A stretch of 64,000 bases of DNA from contig NZ_JARBWD010000001.1 of assembly GCF_030140925.1 (NCBI RefSeq), positions 1,054,001 through 1,118,000 of the forward strand. Reading direction: 5' to 3'. Position numbers and translations under genes: made by a program. The notes below the pieces were generated by a model. It had not been told where the DNA came from. It made no database searches and was given only the letters and a program-made list of their open reading frames with translations. Within the stretch, counting starts at the first letter, position 1. The number at the start of each line of letters is the position of its first letter. This DNA is from Parerythrobacter aestuarii. Its GTDB lineage: Bacteria; Pseudomonadota; Alphaproteobacteria; Sphingomonadales; Sphingomonadaceae. Positions 20,153-30,093 of this stretch are shown piece by piece.

Positions 20153-21271
20153 CTATGTCAGGGGGCGAGCGTCGATCTCGGCATAGGTTTGAGGAGGAGT
20201 GTCGAGCCGGAAAGGCTGCAGCCTGCCTCCAGGTTGGCCAGGGCGCTTGCCGACCACGAAGGTAAAGGCTTTCGGCTCTGCCGCCGCTGCCGATGCCTTG
20301 AGCCGGACCAGCGGGATATAGATGGGGACATTGCCCTGCTGGATCGGTCGCACGTTTCTCAGTTCGAGCCGCAAGTCGCCTGTGAAGCTCTTGCGCTGTC
20401 CCGGGCCGAGATGATCGATGACATGTACCTGTGGCAGCGCCGTCAGAGTGTCTGCCATCTGCTCGGCAATCGGGGCGCGCCCGTGGGCGCTGGTAAGGTC
20501 GCCGTCGAGCGAGATGTTGCGGATCGAAGTGGCGGCGCGGTTGGTCAGCGTGATCCGGTAGCTAAGCGTCGATGCCATCACAGAGCGACTGATGCGCACG
20601 GCTTCGATTTCGACCTTGAGATAGCGCAGCGGATCGCCTTGCGCTTCGCTGTCTATTCCAGCCAGCCGAGGACGCTCAATCTCCGGCGCAGGAGCCGCTG
20701 CGCGGCGCCGTCGCCAGAATACCAACGCGACTGCGAGCAAAGCGGCCAGACCTGCCGCAAGCGCCGCGATCCACCACCACTCTGGCAAGGTGAATGGCGG
20801 TGATGAATCGGCCTCACTGGCTGCCGTAGTGGCCGTTGTATCGGGCAAGTCCAGCGACGGTGTCGGGTTCCCGTCCGTATCAGGCTGCGGAGGCAAGGGA
20901 TCGGCGATACTTGGGCCGGAGGGTGCTGTGGCCGCGGGGACCGGCTGCTCGAACGGCTGGTCCGTGCGAACAGGGGCCTGAGAACGGATCGCCGTGCTGC
21001 TGCCGGTCGGGCGCGGGCTCGGTGCCGGAGTGGGCGTAGGCGTTGGCTCTGCTGTCGGGCGCGGAGTAAGCGTCGGACTAGCCGTAGGGATTGCGCGCGG
21101 GCCGATGGGAACGACGCCGCTATCATCGACCGGACCCTGCGGGCGCGGGGTGGAACTTGGCGCCGGATTGGGTGGCAACTGGAAGTCATTGGCCGACTGG
21201 GCAGCTGCAGGGACGGCAGCGGCGAAGGCGAGACCAAGCGCCAGCAAGGGAAGAGAGATCAGATGTTTCAT
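20153..21271 (-). CDS. Exported or membrane-anchored protein with proline-rich region
   Basis: A 372-residue protein. Residues 1-25 are a signal peptide ending AAAVPAAAQ. A Pro/Thr/Ser-rich low-complexity region follows to about 195, then one membrane helix (WWWIAALAAGLAALLAVALV) with RRRR after it, and a cytoplasmic domain of about 160 residues rich in strands (YLKVEIEAVRISRSVMASTL). No named domain is recognised, though the domain looks beta-sandwich-like. The start at 21271 is chosen for the signal peptide; its ribosome site is weak. It stops 52 nt before sseA and may lead that operon. Confidence 0.7.
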   Translation of the reverse strand: MKHLISLPLLALGLAFAAAVPAAAQSANDFQLPPNPAPSSTPRPQGPVDDSGVVPIGPRAIPTASPTLTPRPTAEPTPTPTPAPSPRPTGSSTAIRSQAPVRTDQPFEQPVPAATAPSGPSIADPLPPQPDTDGNPTPSLDLPDTTATTAASEADSSPPFTLPEWWWIAALAAGLAALLAVALVFWRRRRAAAPAPEIERPRLAGIDSEAQGDPLRYLKVEIEAVRISRSVMASTLSYRITLTNRAATSIRNISLDGDLTSAHGRAPIAEQMADTLTALPQVHVIDHLGPGQRKSFTGDLRLELRNVRPIQQGNVPIYIPLVRLKASAAAAEPKAFTFVVGKRPGQPGGRLQPFRLDTPPQTYAEIDARPLT

Positions 21272-21385
21272 CGAATTCAATTGCGGGAAAGCCTGTCCCA
21301 TGAGGGGCGGCGCTGAATAGGCTCTGAATCGCTCGTGTCCAACGGCCAGCTTGTGCTTTGCGCAAGATCGCGGCAGATGCGCGGC

Positions 21386-21844
21386 ATGAGCGACACACCT
21401 CAACCCCAATTCCTCGGTAAGCAGACGGGCCTGCCGGCTTCTCCCGAAGCGGCGGTACTCGACTATGTGCCCAACCCGCGCAAAGGCGCGTTGTACCTGG
21501 TGCGCTTTGCCGCGCCGGAATTCACCTCACTGTGCCCGGTAACCGGTGCACCCGATTTCGCACATCTGGTGATCGACTATGCGCCGGGCGACACCATTGT
21601 CGAATCCAAGAGCCTCAAGCTGTTCCTCGGCAGCTTCCGTAACCACAATGGTTTCCACGAAGACGTGACAGTCGGTATTGGCCAGCGGCTGGCAAGGGAA
21701 ATGCAGCCGAAGTGGCTGCGCATTGGCGGCTACTGGTATCCTCGCGGCGGCATTCCCATCGACGTGTTCTGGCAAACCGGGCCGGCACCGGAGGGGCTTT
21801 GGGTCCCGGAGCAGGGCGTGCAGGGCTATCGCGGGCGCGGTTAA
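21386..21844 (+). CDS. queF: NADPH-dependent 7-cyano-7-deazaguanine reductase
   Basis: Reduces preQ0 to preQ1 in queuosine biosynthesis. It is a 152-residue single-domain (type I) QueF. The catalytic Cys50 and Asp57 are in [13 protein letters not shown], and the QueF motif is [15 protein letters not shown]. The start at 21386 follows CGGCATG context within the divergent gap; upstream in-frame codons add an Arg/Cys-rich stretch. Its last 4 nt overlap the end of the convergent alpha-galactosidase gene. Confidence 0.93.
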   Translation: MSDTPQPQFLGKQTGLPASPEAAVLDYVPNPRKGALYLVRFAAPEFTSLCPVTGAPDFAHLVIDYAPGDTIVESKSLKLFLGSFRNHNGFHEDVTVGIGQRLAREMQPKWLRIGGYWYPRGGIPIDVFWQTGPAPEGLWVPEQGVQGYRGRG

Positions 21845-23940
21845 GCGCGTTTCAGCTCGAAAATTGCGACGCTCTCGGCCTTCTGTACCGGCGTCGGCAA
21901 CCCCGCATTGGCCAGCCAGCTGCCGCTGAACCGCACTGGCCCTTCCTTCATCTGGTGAAAGATCGCTGCGCGCGGGAAGCTGTGGGCAGGCTCTTCGGCC
22001 AGTTCCAGGAGTCGCACGTCCCATTCAGCTGAATCCGCTGCGAACGGCAGCAATACAGGTTGGGGCCGCAGGTCTTGCGCGGGATTTGTGCGGATACAGT
22101 AAAGCAGCATGTGACTTGCCGTCCCTGACGCTTGCCAAAGCAGGTCGTCGGCTCCCTCGCCCAGCAAGCAGGCTGTGCCATGCAGCAAGTGCCGCCATCG
22201 CTTGTAGAAGCCAATCCAGCGTGCCAGCTCTGCGCGTTCATTCTCATCGAGCGTGCCGGGATCGAGTTCGACCCCCATGTGACCCATGGTGGCGATCGCA
22301 CAGCGATAGGGCAGCGCGTGGCGGCGACCGGTAACATGCGCCGGGCTGCCCCCGACATGGGTCCCCATCATTTCAGGCGGCAGGAAGGCGAGGAACTCGC
22401 GCTGCATCTGGACGCGCGCGACTGCATCGATATTGTCGCTGGTCCAGAACCGATGGACATGGGGCACCATGCCTGCATCGCTGCGTCCGCCCCCGGCCGA
22501 GCAGCCTTCGATCTCGACATCGGGGTGTGCTGCGCGGACCCGGGCTAGCAATTCGTACGTCCCGCGTACCTGCGCTGCCCCGCCCAACGGGGCATGGGCT
22601 CGGTTGTGATCCCATTTCAGGTAACTGACCGGAGCACTCTTCAGGACCGCGTCGAGCTTGCCGAACAGGTAGTCGCGCACATCCTCGCGCCGCAGGTCCA
22701 GCACCAGCTGGTTACGAGCGGTCGGCTGGTCGCGGCCTTCAAGCGAGAGGGCCCAATCGGGATGTTCGCGGTAGAGGTCGCTGTCGGGGTTGACCATCTC
22801 CGGCTCAACCCACAGGCCGAACTGCTGACCCATGGCCTCGACGTCCTGCGCCAGCGGGGCAAGGCCGTGGGGATAGGTTTCAGGGTCCGGGTCCCAATCC
22901 CCGAGCCCAGCCATATCGTTACGGCGCCCCTTGAACCAGCCATCGTCCAGGACGAAGCGCTCGATTCCGATGTCGCTGCCCGATCGTGCCAGTTGGCCGA
23001 TCCGCTCTGCATCATGGCGGAAATAGACCGCCTCCCAGCTGTTGAGATGGACGGGGCGCGGGCTCATTTCGCCTCTCGGCCAGTCGATCATGCCACGGAT
23101 GGCAGCGTGATGTTGGGCCGTCGCTCCGTTTCGCCCGTGCACGGAGATTGCGAGCAGGGCAGGAGGGGCAGCATAGGTTTCGCCCGGCTCCAAAACGACT
23201 TCACCGGGTGCGAGCGAGGCATTGGCGGACAGTGTCCAGTAGCCTTCGTCGTGTCGCTCGATCGCGAATGTACTGTTGCCGGACCATTGCAGTTGCACCG
23301 CCACCGCAATGCCTTGGTGCCAGCCCGTACCATTTCCCAGCACGAACAGTCCCGGTGGCCCGCCATGGCCGGGCAGTCCTTGCCGTGCGACTTTCTCCCA
23401 GCGCTGTTGTGGCAAGGCTTCGATGCATTCGTGCAGCTCGGCATTGTGCCGCCCGCGCCACGAGAGGATTTTCTGGCTTGGTGCTGCCAGGGGAAGCTGG
23501 AGGCTGGCAAGCGCAGCGACTGAAACGGCGGCCTTGCCGTCGTTGGTGATCGCGGTTGCAAACCGAAAGGCACCGCCTTCGAGCCGGGTTATTTCCAGGC
23601 GAATTGTCAGGCCAGCGACACTGTCTGCAACCGTGCAGGCCAAATGCCCGTCATCCTGCTCGACCCTTGTCTCATCCGCCGCGAAAAGCAGCGACTCGCC
23701 CGACGGCGTCCGCAATTCGACAAGAGCAGGCCCGAACCAGCCGAGGCCGGAAGGCGGGACCAGAGCCTGGCCAATATCCTGGTTGAGCGAGAATGGTGCC
23801 GGCCCGCGTGTCTCTGCGCTCGGAACAAGCTGTTCGGCATCGACCCGCGCGCCGCAATGCCGCCAAAGGAGCCCTCGCGCCAAGTCGTGCTCCAGCACCA
23901 GGCTAGCTTCGTCGCTGTGCAGGGCGTGGACAGTGCTCAT
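21841..23940 (-). CDS. Alpha-galactosidase, glycoside hydrolase family 36
   Basis: Hydrolyses terminal alpha-galactosides. The 699 residues show the family layout: an N-terminal beta-sandwich, a TIM barrel with [20 protein letters not shown] and [16 protein letters not shown], the nucleophile Asp in YLKWDHNR near residue 443 and the acid/base Asp in WTSDNID near 500 (after [11 protein letters not shown]), then a C-terminal beta domain. There is no signal peptide, so it acts in the cytoplasm on imported sugar. No transporter or sugar regulator is adjacent, which makes its substrate source unclear. Confidence 0.92.
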   Translation of the reverse strand: MSTVHALHSDEASLVLEHDLARGLLWRHCGARVDAEQLVPSAETRGPAPFSLNQDIGQALVPPSGLGWFGPALVELRTPSGESLLFAADETRVEQDDGHLACTVADSVAGLTIRLEITRLEGGAFRFATAITNDGKAAVSVAALASLQLPLAAPSQKILSWRGRHNAELHECIEALPQQRWEKVARQGLPGHGGPPGLFVLGNGTGWHQGIAVAVQLQWSGNSTFAIERHDEGYWTLSANASLAPGEVVLEPGETYAAPPALLAISVHGRNGATAQHHAAIRGMIDWPRGEMSPRPVHLNSWEAVYFRHDAERIGQLARSGSDIGIERFVLDDGWFKGRRNDMAGLGDWDPDPETYPHGLAPLAQDVEAMGQQFGLWVEPEMVNPDSDLYREHPDWALSLEGRDQPTARNQLVLDLRREDVRDYLFGKLDAVLKSAPVSYLKWDHNRAHAPLGGAAQVRGTYELLARVRAAHPDVEIEGCSAGGGRSDAGMVPHVHRFWTSDNIDAVARVQMQREFLAFLPPEMMGTHVGGSPAHVTGRRHALPYRCAIATMGHMGVELDPGTLDENERAELARWIGFYKRWRHLLHGTACLLGEGADDLLWQASGTASHMLLYCIRTNPAQDLRPQPVLLPFAADSAEWDVRLLELAEEPAHSFPRAAIFHQMKEGPVRFSGSWLANAGLPTPVQKAESVAIFELKRA

Positions 23941-24060
23941 CGCTGCCTCAATCCCGCACCTTGGCAGCCAGCGCAAGAGCTGGCCTCGCATCAGGTCGGA
24001 AATTAGGCTAAACCATTGGCACGAGGGGGAAAGCCATGGGTCACATTGCGGGGCTGCCCA

Positions 24061-25575
24061 ATGCGTAAATGGGTCATAGCGGCAGTCGCCCTGCTGGTGT
24101 TGGTCGGCATAGGTGCGGTGACAGTTTGGTACCTGCTGGAAACCCGCGTCCGCATCGAAAGCTATGACAAGCCGCAACGGGTGGAAAGTGCCCCCGGAAT
24201 CGATGACGGCGAGACGGTCCTGGTTACGACTATCGGCGTTCCGCTGGAGACCCTGCGGCGGGCTTTGGAAACCGATGTCCCCCGCCGATTGTGGGCGGTC
24301 GACCGCCAGATGGATACCTGCGTCCCGCAGAAGAACATCAAGGTCCTGGGCCAGAAACTGGGCAAGACACCCAAGGTCAAATGCCGGGTGACAGGGCAGG
24401 TCGATCGCGGGAGGATTTCCCTGGTTGGCAAGGGCAACCGGTTGGTCGCGCGCATTCCCGTCAATGCAACCGTTACTGCCCGCGACATTGGCGGGGTTAT
24501 CAAGCAGGAGACCGCTACCGGTTCAGCGGTGATGGAACTTAGCGTGCGACTGTCGGTCGGACGCGACTGGCGGGCGCAATCGGATCTCGATCTCGACTAT
24601 CGCTGGACCAATGAACCCGGCATCGACATCCTCGGCCAGCGGGTGACCTTTACCAAACCCGCCGACCGCGAGTTGCAGCAGGTCATGCGCGGCGTCGAAA
24701 GAGCCCTCAATCGCGAGATCGGGCGGATCGCGATCAAGCCGCGCGTCGAACAGCTATGGACCCAAGGGTTCGCCACGCTTTCGCTCAGCAGGGAGAACCC
24801 ACCGGTCTGGCTCACCATCGCCCCGCAGGAGGCAGGCGTTGGTTCTTTTCGCGTTCGCGGCAAGGAGCTGGTGACCGACGTGTTCGTGATGGCGCACACG
24901 CGGGTCTATGTAGGGGCCCGTCCCGCCGACCCGGAACGCCGGAAGCTGCCGCGCAATTCGGGGGTCGAACAGGGCGGCGGGTTTGCAGCGACCGTGCCGG
25001 TTATGGCCGACTATGCGCAGCTGGAGCCGGTGATCCTGCGGGCGCTGGGCAATCTGGCGGAAAAAGGGATCGAGAGAGAGGATCTGGGGCGGGTCGAGAT
25101 CGATTTCGAATCGGTCGAAGTTTTCGCCACCGGGGGTGGTCGCATCGCCGTGGGCATACAGGCCGAGGCTGAACCCGTCGGCAAGCGCACCGGGCGAAGC
25201 TGGGGTCGTTCCAAGGGCGAGGTTTGGTTGACCGGGAAGCCCGTCACAGTGGCCGGTAGCGAGCTTGTCAGGATCGAGGATCTGCGCATTTTCGGCGACA
25301 TGGACCTGATGACGGGCGACGCGCTCGTACGGATCATCCAGATGGAGGAGATCCGCAGTGCGATCGAGGCAGCGCTGGTTGAGGACTTCCAAGCCGACTA
25401 TGCTCGGATCGTCGAGCAAGTGCGGGCAGGGTTGGCCGATGTCGATGCAGGGGACATGCGGCTTTCGTTCACGCTCGACAGCATCGAGCATGGCAAGATC
25501 GGGGTCTATGGCAGCGGGCTTTACATGCCGGTGCAGGCGCAGGGTTCGGTTACTGCGGATGTGCGGGTGAGGTAA
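24061..25575 (+). CDS. DUF4403 family membrane-anchored protein
   Basis: A 504-residue protein with one N-terminal membrane helix (WVIAAVALLVLVGIGAVTVW) and a large periplasmic beta-rich region that matches DUF4403: paired long domains with TIGVPLETLRRALE, CVPQKN, and later LGNLAEKGIEREDLGRVEI. DUF4403 resembles lipid-binding tubular folds, but no function is proven. The start at 24061 gives MRKWVIAAVA. It is divergent from the alpha-galactosidase gene and followed by a terminator-like hairpin. Confidence 0.75.
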   Translation: MRKWVIAAVALLVLVGIGAVTVWYLLETRVRIESYDKPQRVESAPGIDDGETVLVTTIGVPLETLRRALETDVPRRLWAVDRQMDTCVPQKNIKVLGQKLGKTPKVKCRVTGQVDRGRISLVGKGNRLVARIPVNATVTARDIGGVIKQETATGSAVMELSVRLSVGRDWRAQSDLDLDYRWTNEPGIDILGQRVTFTKPADRELQQVMRGVERALNREIGRIAIKPRVEQLWTQGFATLSLSRENPPVWLTIAPQEAGVGSFRVRGKELVTDVFVMAHTRVYVGARPADPERRKLPRNSGVEQGGGFAATVPVMADYAQLEPVILRALGNLAEKGIEREDLGRVEIDFESVEVFATGGGRIAVGIQAEAEPVGKRTGRSWGRSKGEVWLTGKPVTVAGSELVRIEDLRIFGDMDLMTGDALVRIIQMEEIRSAIEAALVEDFQADYARIVEQVRAGLADVDAGDMRLSFTLDSIEHGKIGVYGSGLYMPVQAQGSVTADVRVR

Positions 25576-25592
25576 GAACCTGAGCGTGCTTC

Positions 25593-25618
25593 CTCCCGCC
25601 CTTGCGGTTGGGAGTTTT
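25593..25618 (+). terminator. Possible terminator after the DUF4403 gene
   Basis: CTCCC at 25593-25597 pairs with GGGAG at 25610-25614, with a partly paired interior, followed by TTTT. It is 18 nt past the stop codon and 44 nt before the tRNA gene on the other strand. The short stem makes it moderate evidence. Confidence 0.55.
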
Positions 25619-25661
25619 CCGGCCGCGAATATCCCCCGGACATTCGCGCGTCACGGAAAAC

Positions 25662-25737
<76 letters not shown>

Positions 25738-25897
25738 TTCATCTTCTGGCCCTACCGCTTCGCTACATGAGGGCGGAGGAAGAAGCGCTCCACCGCATGC
25801 GGTATACCAGCATTCGCGGCGAGACGCGGTCCCCTAGGGCAAAGTTCTGGCGCTCTCAAGTGCCAAGATATCGAAGCTGCAAGGCACCCGCCAATCC

Positions 25898-25931
25898 CTG
25901 TCGGCCCTTTGTCGAAGACGGGACCCGACAG
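25898..25931 (+). other. Hairpin in the gap between tRNA-Thr and the TM2 gene
   Basis: CTGTCGG pairs with CCGACAG and, after a two-base bulge, CCC pairs with GGG, giving a 10-bp stem about 57 nt before the TM2 start codon. No U-run follows. Nothing else that I can support lies in the 250-nt gap 25738-25988. Confidence 0.35.
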
Positions 25932-25988
25932 TCTTGCGTCAGCTAGTGCGATAGCCGATGATGCACAGTACCAGAGGGACGAAGAAAC

Positions 25989-26372
25989 GTGGACGACGCA
26001 CACAAACAGATGATGTTCGAAGCCAACCGCAAGTCGGTCGGCGTAGCTTACCTGCTATGGCTGGTACTGGGATTTGTGGGCGTGCACCGTTTCTATGCCG
26101 GCGCGACCAAGTCAGGTGTCGCCCAGCTGGTGCTGGCCCTGTCAATCATTGGCTGGCTAGTGCTGATCCCATGGCTGCTGATCGACCTTGCGCTGATTCC
26201 CGGCCTCGTGCGCGACCAGAACATGAAGACCATTACCATGCTCGGATACAGCCCCCAGCAGGCCGCGCCGCAGGTTGAAGGCAGGCCACGTCCGAAGACA
26301 CAGGCCGATCGCAAGCGCGATGCCATGGTCGAGGAATTGCGCAGCATCGGCCACCGCAAGTCACATCGGTAA
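25989..26372 (+). CDS. TM2 domain-containing protein
   Basis: A 127-residue protein starting at GTG. The TM2 domain (two membrane helices joined by a tight turn) covers residues about 14-75: VAYLLWLVLGFVGVHRFYAG, then a Lys/Ser linker and LVLALSIIGWLVLIPWLLID. The charged cytoplasmic tail of about 45 residues is basic. Bacterial TM2 proteins have no firm function. AGAGGGACGAAG lies before the GTG. It stands alone, on the same strand as the WG-repeat gene 50 nt later. Confidence 0.85.
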   Translation: MDDAHKQMMFEANRKSVGVAYLLWLVLGFVGVHRFYAGATKSGVAQLVLALSIIGWLVLIPWLLIDLALIPGLVRDQNMKTITMLGYSPQQAAPQVEGRPRPKTQADRKRDAMVEELRSIGHRKSHR

Positions 26373-26422
26373 CAGCTTCTCTTGCCGTGGACCTTCTGCC
26401 GGGTCTGCGATAAGACACTGGC

Positions 26423-27754
26423 ATGAAACGTTTAATGGCAAACGCAGCGATCGCGGCGTCACTACTTGCATCCACTGCCCATGCGCCAAGTCTAGCTGGC
26501 GAAGGTGAACCAGATAGCCCTAGGCTGTTCCCTGTCATGGTGGACGGCAAGTGGGGAGCGGTCGATGCCAAAGGAGAGGTGGTCGTCCCGTTGGAGAACT
26601 CTGCCATCGAGCAGTGGAGCGATGGCCTGATCGAAGTCACGAAGGATGGGTTGGTCTCGCTGCTGGCAGCCGATGGCACCACCATGGTCCCGTTCCTGTA
26701 CGAGAGCATCTTCGGCAATGACACCTCTGCGGGAGGTTCTCCCGACAACTCGTGGTTCTGGGCCCAGAACGATTGGGGCGTTGAACGCTGGATCGTTGAT
26801 GCGCGAGGCAAGCCCTTGCTTGGTCCAGGCCTCAATCCGCTGATGCCGTTCAACAATCGGGACCGGTTTACGGTCGAGGACGGCGGGAGGCGCGGGATCC
26901 TCTCGCTCGCCTGTGACTGGATTTTGCTGCCATCCTTGCGCGGTATTGGCAAACTGGCTGAAAACGGCCTTGCCTGGGCCGAGACGCCTGACCGCCGACA
27001 AGGCTTCATCGATGTCGATGGCAACTGGGTGATCGAGCCTGGGCGTTTCGAAGGCTTGGGCCAGTTCGCTGCCGACGGGCTGGCACCGGCCATGGTGGAC
27101 GAAAAGTGGGGCTTTATCGACTCGACAGGCGCGTGGGTCGTCGAGCCAGTGTCGGAAGGCCTCTTGTGGCAGCCAGAACCCTTCGACGCATTTGGCCGAA
27201 CGGTCGTCAATGTGAATGACAGGCGCGGGGTCATTGATCGCGACGGCAAATGGGTGCTCGAACCGGTGCATGACGGCGTCCGGCTGGAGTTCGATGGGGC
27301 ATTCATCATCTGGCAGGACGGTGAAAGGCGCAGGCTGGCCAGCGACGGCACCGACTTGGGGCTGGAACCGCCGGATTTCGATCGCCTCATCCCGTATGAC
27401 CGCAATGGTTATGGCCGCATGGTCAAGGATGGGAAGGCCAGCATCATCGACCGGTCCGGTCGCGAAGTGCTGGGGTCGCAGTTCGAGAATATCGGCGCCT
27501 TTGAGGGTCGCAAATGGGCCCCGGCCAAACGCGATGGCAAGTGGGGCGCGGTCAATATCGACGGCGAATGGGTGCTGGAGCCGGGCTATGATTGTGTCGG
27601 CAAGTGCTACGAGTATCCGCCCACCTTGCCGCCGCCGGCCATGCTGGTCCGCACGCAAACGCGCCCTGTCGGGATATTCAACCCCTCATCGCCGCGCTAC
27701 ACCGATCCCAAATCGCAGGACTGGTGCCACGCTCGCAGCGACGCGACTCCCTAG
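26423..27754 (+). CDS. WG-repeat protein, exported
   Basis: A 443-residue protein with signal peptide (MKRLMANAAIAASLLAST, cleavage near AHA) and at least six WG-type repeats of the pattern (D/E)GKWGxxDxxGxWVxEP, for example near the start VDGKWGAVDAKGEVVVP, then QGFIDVDGNWVIEP, KWGFIDSTGAWVVEP, RGVIDRDGKWVLEP, and RDGKWGAVNIDGEWVLEP near the end. WG repeats form beta structures thought to bind proteins or glycans. Two cysteines close to the C-terminus (CVGKCYE) could form a disulfide. The function is unknown. It ends convergently, overlapping the next gene by 4 nt. Confidence 0.85.
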   Translation: MKRLMANAAIAASLLASTAHAPSLAGEGEPDSPRLFPVMVDGKWGAVDAKGEVVVPLENSAIEQWSDGLIEVTKDGLVSLLAADGTTMVPFLYESIFGNDTSAGGSPDNSWFWAQNDWGVERWIVDARGKPLLGPGLNPLMPFNNRDRFTVEDGGRRGILSLACDWILLPSLRGIGKLAENGLAWAETPDRRQGFIDVDGNWVIEPGRFEGLGQFAADGLAPAMVDEKWGFIDSTGAWVVEPVSEGLLWQPEPFDAFGRTVVNVNDRRGVIDRDGKWVLEPVHDGVRLEFDGAFIIWQDGERRRLASDGTDLGLEPPDFDRLIPYDRNGYGRMVKDGKASIIDRSGREVLGSQFENIGAFEGRKWAPAKRDGKWGAVNIDGEWVLEPGYDCVGKCYEYPPTLPPPAMLVRTQTRPVGIFNPSSPRYTDPKSQDWCHARSDATP

Positions 27755-28632
27755 AGCGCGCCGAAGGTCCAGCCTTCGGTCCGCGCGACCTCTTCGGTCA
27801 GCCCCGGCGGGTTCCAGTAGGCGGGTTCGTGCCCGATCTTGCGTAGCCAGGCAGCGGTGACGAGCGCGTCGGAGGAATGGTCGTCGATCGGGCCTGCACC
27901 TGTGACCGGCGGCGACCCGAGTTGTCCCAGCGCCGCATTCAGGTCCTCGTAGCTGCGCAGCTTGGTCTTGGCCCCGCCAACTCCGCCTCCGCGCGCAGCA
28001 ATCGAGGTGTACATCTCCACCACCACCGGGCCACGTTCGGGCAAGGGATCGATCGGCCAGACGCTGACGTGGCCGCGCAGCCGGTGCAGCATGCGCATGC
28101 CGGTGAGGCTGGACTTGCCGACCTGCGCTGCGCCGACGAGGTTGAAATTGCTCACCGGGCGCACGCCTTGCTGCCGTTGAGCCGCCTCTGCCACGCGGAA
28201 GCGGCCTTCGCGGGTCGCGGCATCGGGCAAATGGAAGCGATCGCCTACATGTTCCTTGGAATGACGAAAATAGCGCGAGGCCTCCGGGTGAGTGACAAAA
28301 CTCCCAGCCTCGAGATACGGATCACCGGCGCAAATGGTGTCGATCAGGCCCCACAGCGCCCTGGCATCGCCGGGCGAGTCGTCCCAGCCCGGGAAAAAGG
28401 CACCCGCATCGGCAAAGGGCAGCGCAATGCCCAGATCCATGCCCACCAGCGTATTGGGCGGAACCTCGTCGCGCAGGATATGCAGCACTTCCTCGCGGCT
28501 CCACGCCCTGCCGCGCTCGACCAGCACCGGCGGGCCGCCCGCGGCATCAGCGAGCGAGAGGGCGATGCCTTTTTGCCGTTCGCCCTTGGCACCTGACCAA
28601 TCGATGGCCAGGAAATGGGTGAAGCTACGCAT
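27751..28632 (-). CDS. DUF429-like protein with RNase H-like fold
   Basis: A 293-residue soluble protein. The N-terminus FLAIDWSGAKGERQKGIAL and the later VGMDLGIALPFA have the acidic-residue/glycine pattern of the RNase H-like fold seen in DUF429 proteins, and the C-terminal DDHSSDALVTAAWL supplies another conserved Asp. DUF429 proteins are predicted nucleases without demonstrated activity. The start at 28632 lies next to a palindromic repeat. It is encoded downstream of rarA on the same strand, which might hint at DNA metabolism, though that is weak. Confidence 0.65.
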   Translation of the reverse strand: MRSFTHFLAIDWSGAKGERQKGIALSLADAAGGPPVLVERGRAWSREEVLHILRDEVPPNTLVGMDLGIALPFADAGAFFPGWDDSPGDARALWGLIDTICAGDPYLEAGSFVTHPEASRYFRHSKEHVGDRFHLPDAATREGRFRVAEAAQRQQGVRPVSNFNLVGAAQVGKSSLTGMRMLHRLRGHVSVWPIDPLPERGPVVVEMYTSIAARGGGVGGAKTKLRSYEDLNAALGQLGSPPVTGAGPIDDHSSDALVTAAWLRKIGHEPAYWNPPGLTEEVARTEGWTFGAL

Positions 28633-28640
28633 GGCAGTGA

Positions 28641-28711
28641 GTCCCCGCGAAGGCGGGGACCTCAGGAGGGTTCGTCCAGAATTGCCTGAGACCCCCGCCT
28701 TCGCGGGGGAT
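28641..28711. repeat. Palindromic intergenic repeat, family 2 (rarA-DUF429 gap)
   Basis: Two hairpins back to back, GTCCCCGCGAAGGCGGGGAC at 28641-28660 and ACCCCCGCCTTCGCGGGGGA at 28691-28710, which are also roughly inverted copies of each other. A related pair is at 51784-51861. Confidence 0.8.
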
Positions 28712-30033
28712 CACGACTTTCGCTCCGCTCGCAGCTTGTCCCAGTATTCGAGCCGCTTCTTCACCTCGCGCTCGAACCCGCGTTCGACCGGGGCGTAGTA
28801 AGTCTGCGATTCCATCTCCTCCGGCCAATAATTGTCGCCGGAGAAACCATTCTCAGCCTCGTGATCGTAGGAATAGCCACTGCCATAGCCGATATCCTTC
28901 ATCAGCTTCGTGGGCGCATTGAGGATGTTCTGGGGCGGCATCAGGCTGCCGGTCTCCTTCGCGCTGCGGAAAGCGGCTTTCTGCGCGGCATAGGCTGCGT
29001 TGGATTTGGGTGCGGTGGCGCAATATAGGCAGGCCTGCACGATTGCGAGTTCGCCTTCAGGGCTACCGAGGAACTCGTAGGCATCCTTGGCGGCGAGGCA
29101 TTGGGTGAGCGCCTGCGGGTCGGCCAAGCCGATATCTTCGCTGGCGAAACGCACCAGCCGGCGCAGGACGTAGAGCGGCTGTTCGCCCGCCACCAGCATC
29201 CGCGCGAGATAGTAAAGCGAGGCTTGTGGATCGCTCCCGCGCAGCGACTTATGCAGCGCGCTGATGAGGTTGTAGTGGCCTTCGCGGTCCTTGTCGTAGA
29301 CGGCCACGCGGCGCTGCAGGAATTGACCCAGCGTAGCCGGGTCTAGCGGTTCACCTATTTTGGCATTGTAGAGCGTCTCAGCCTGGTTGAGCAGGAAGCG
29401 CCCGTCGCCATCGGCACTGGCAACCAGTGCCTCGCGCGCATCGTGGGTGAGCGGCAAGGGGCCTTCCAGTTCCTCAGCCCGGTCGAGCAGCTTGCCTAGC
29501 GCTTCGGCGTCAAGCCGGTGCAGGATCAGAACCTGCGCACGGCTGAGCAGGGCGGCGTTGAGTTCGAAACTGGGGTTCTCGGTTGTCGCGCCGACCAGCG
29601 TAACTGTGCCGCGCTCGACAAAGGGCAGGAAGCCATCCTGTTGCGCGCGGTTGAAGCGGTGGATCTCATCCACGAACAACAAGGTGCGCTGGCCTGCCTG
29701 CGCCATCTTGTCGGCCTCGGCAAAGGCCTTCTTCAGGTCCGCCACGCCGGAGAACACCGCGCTGATCGGGACGAACCGCATCCCCACCGCATCGGCCAGC
29801 AGGCGCGCGGTGCTGGTCTTGCCGGTGCCGGGCGGCCCCCACAGGATCATGCTGGACAAGCGACCCGCCGCCACCATTCGTCCGATCGCGCCTTCGGGGC
29901 CGATCAGGTGCTCCTGTCCGATCACATCGCCGAGCGAACGCGGTCGCAGCCGGTCCGCCAGCGGCGTATCCTCGCGCGGATCGTCGCTCGCGCCGGAGGG
30001 CGGGGTAGAGTCGTCGTGGAACAGGTCAGCCAT
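28711..30033 (-). CDS. rarA: Replication-associated recombination protein RarA (MgsA)
   Basis: AAA+ ATPase acting at stalled replication forks, related to clamp-loader subunits. The 440 residues include Walker A GPPGTGKTST near residue 70, Walker B LLFVDEIHRFN, sensor 1 LVGATTENPSFELNAAL, and the C-terminal tetramerisation region (YYLARMLVAGEQPLYVLRRL, SNAAYAA, and YGSGYSYDHE). The start at 30033 (MADLFHDD) is chosen by family resemblance; an ATG at 30084 adds 17 residues. Confidence 0.93.
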   Translation of the reverse strand: MADLFHDDSTPPSGASDDPREDTPLADRLRPRSLGDVIGQEHLIGPEGAIGRMVAAGRLSSMILWGPPGTGKTSTARLLADAVGMRFVPISAVFSGVADLKKAFAEADKMAQAGQRTLLFVDEIHRFNRAQQDGFLPFVERGTVTLVGATTENPSFELNAALLSRAQVLILHRLDAEALGKLLDRAEELEGPLPLTHDAREALVASADGDGRFLLNQAETLYNAKIGEPLDPATLGQFLQRRVAVYDKDREGHYNLISALHKSLRGSDPQASLYYLARMLVAGEQPLYVLRRLVRFASEDIGLADPQALTQCLAAKDAYEFLGSPEGELAIVQACLYCATAPKSNAAYAAQKAAFRSAKETGSLMPPQNILNAPTKLMKDIGYGSGYSYDHEAENGFSGDNYWPEEMESQTYYAPVERGFEREVKKRLEYWDKLRAERKS

Positions 30034-30093
30034 TCGTCGTTCGAAATAGGTCACTGGTCGGAAATTGCCATGCTCCTCTTGCATCGTTAGCTC

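Noticed and set aside
26492..27658. Open frames antisense to the WG-repeat gene
   Set aside because: The plus-strand frame has a signal peptide and regular repeats, which the reverse frames only shadow.
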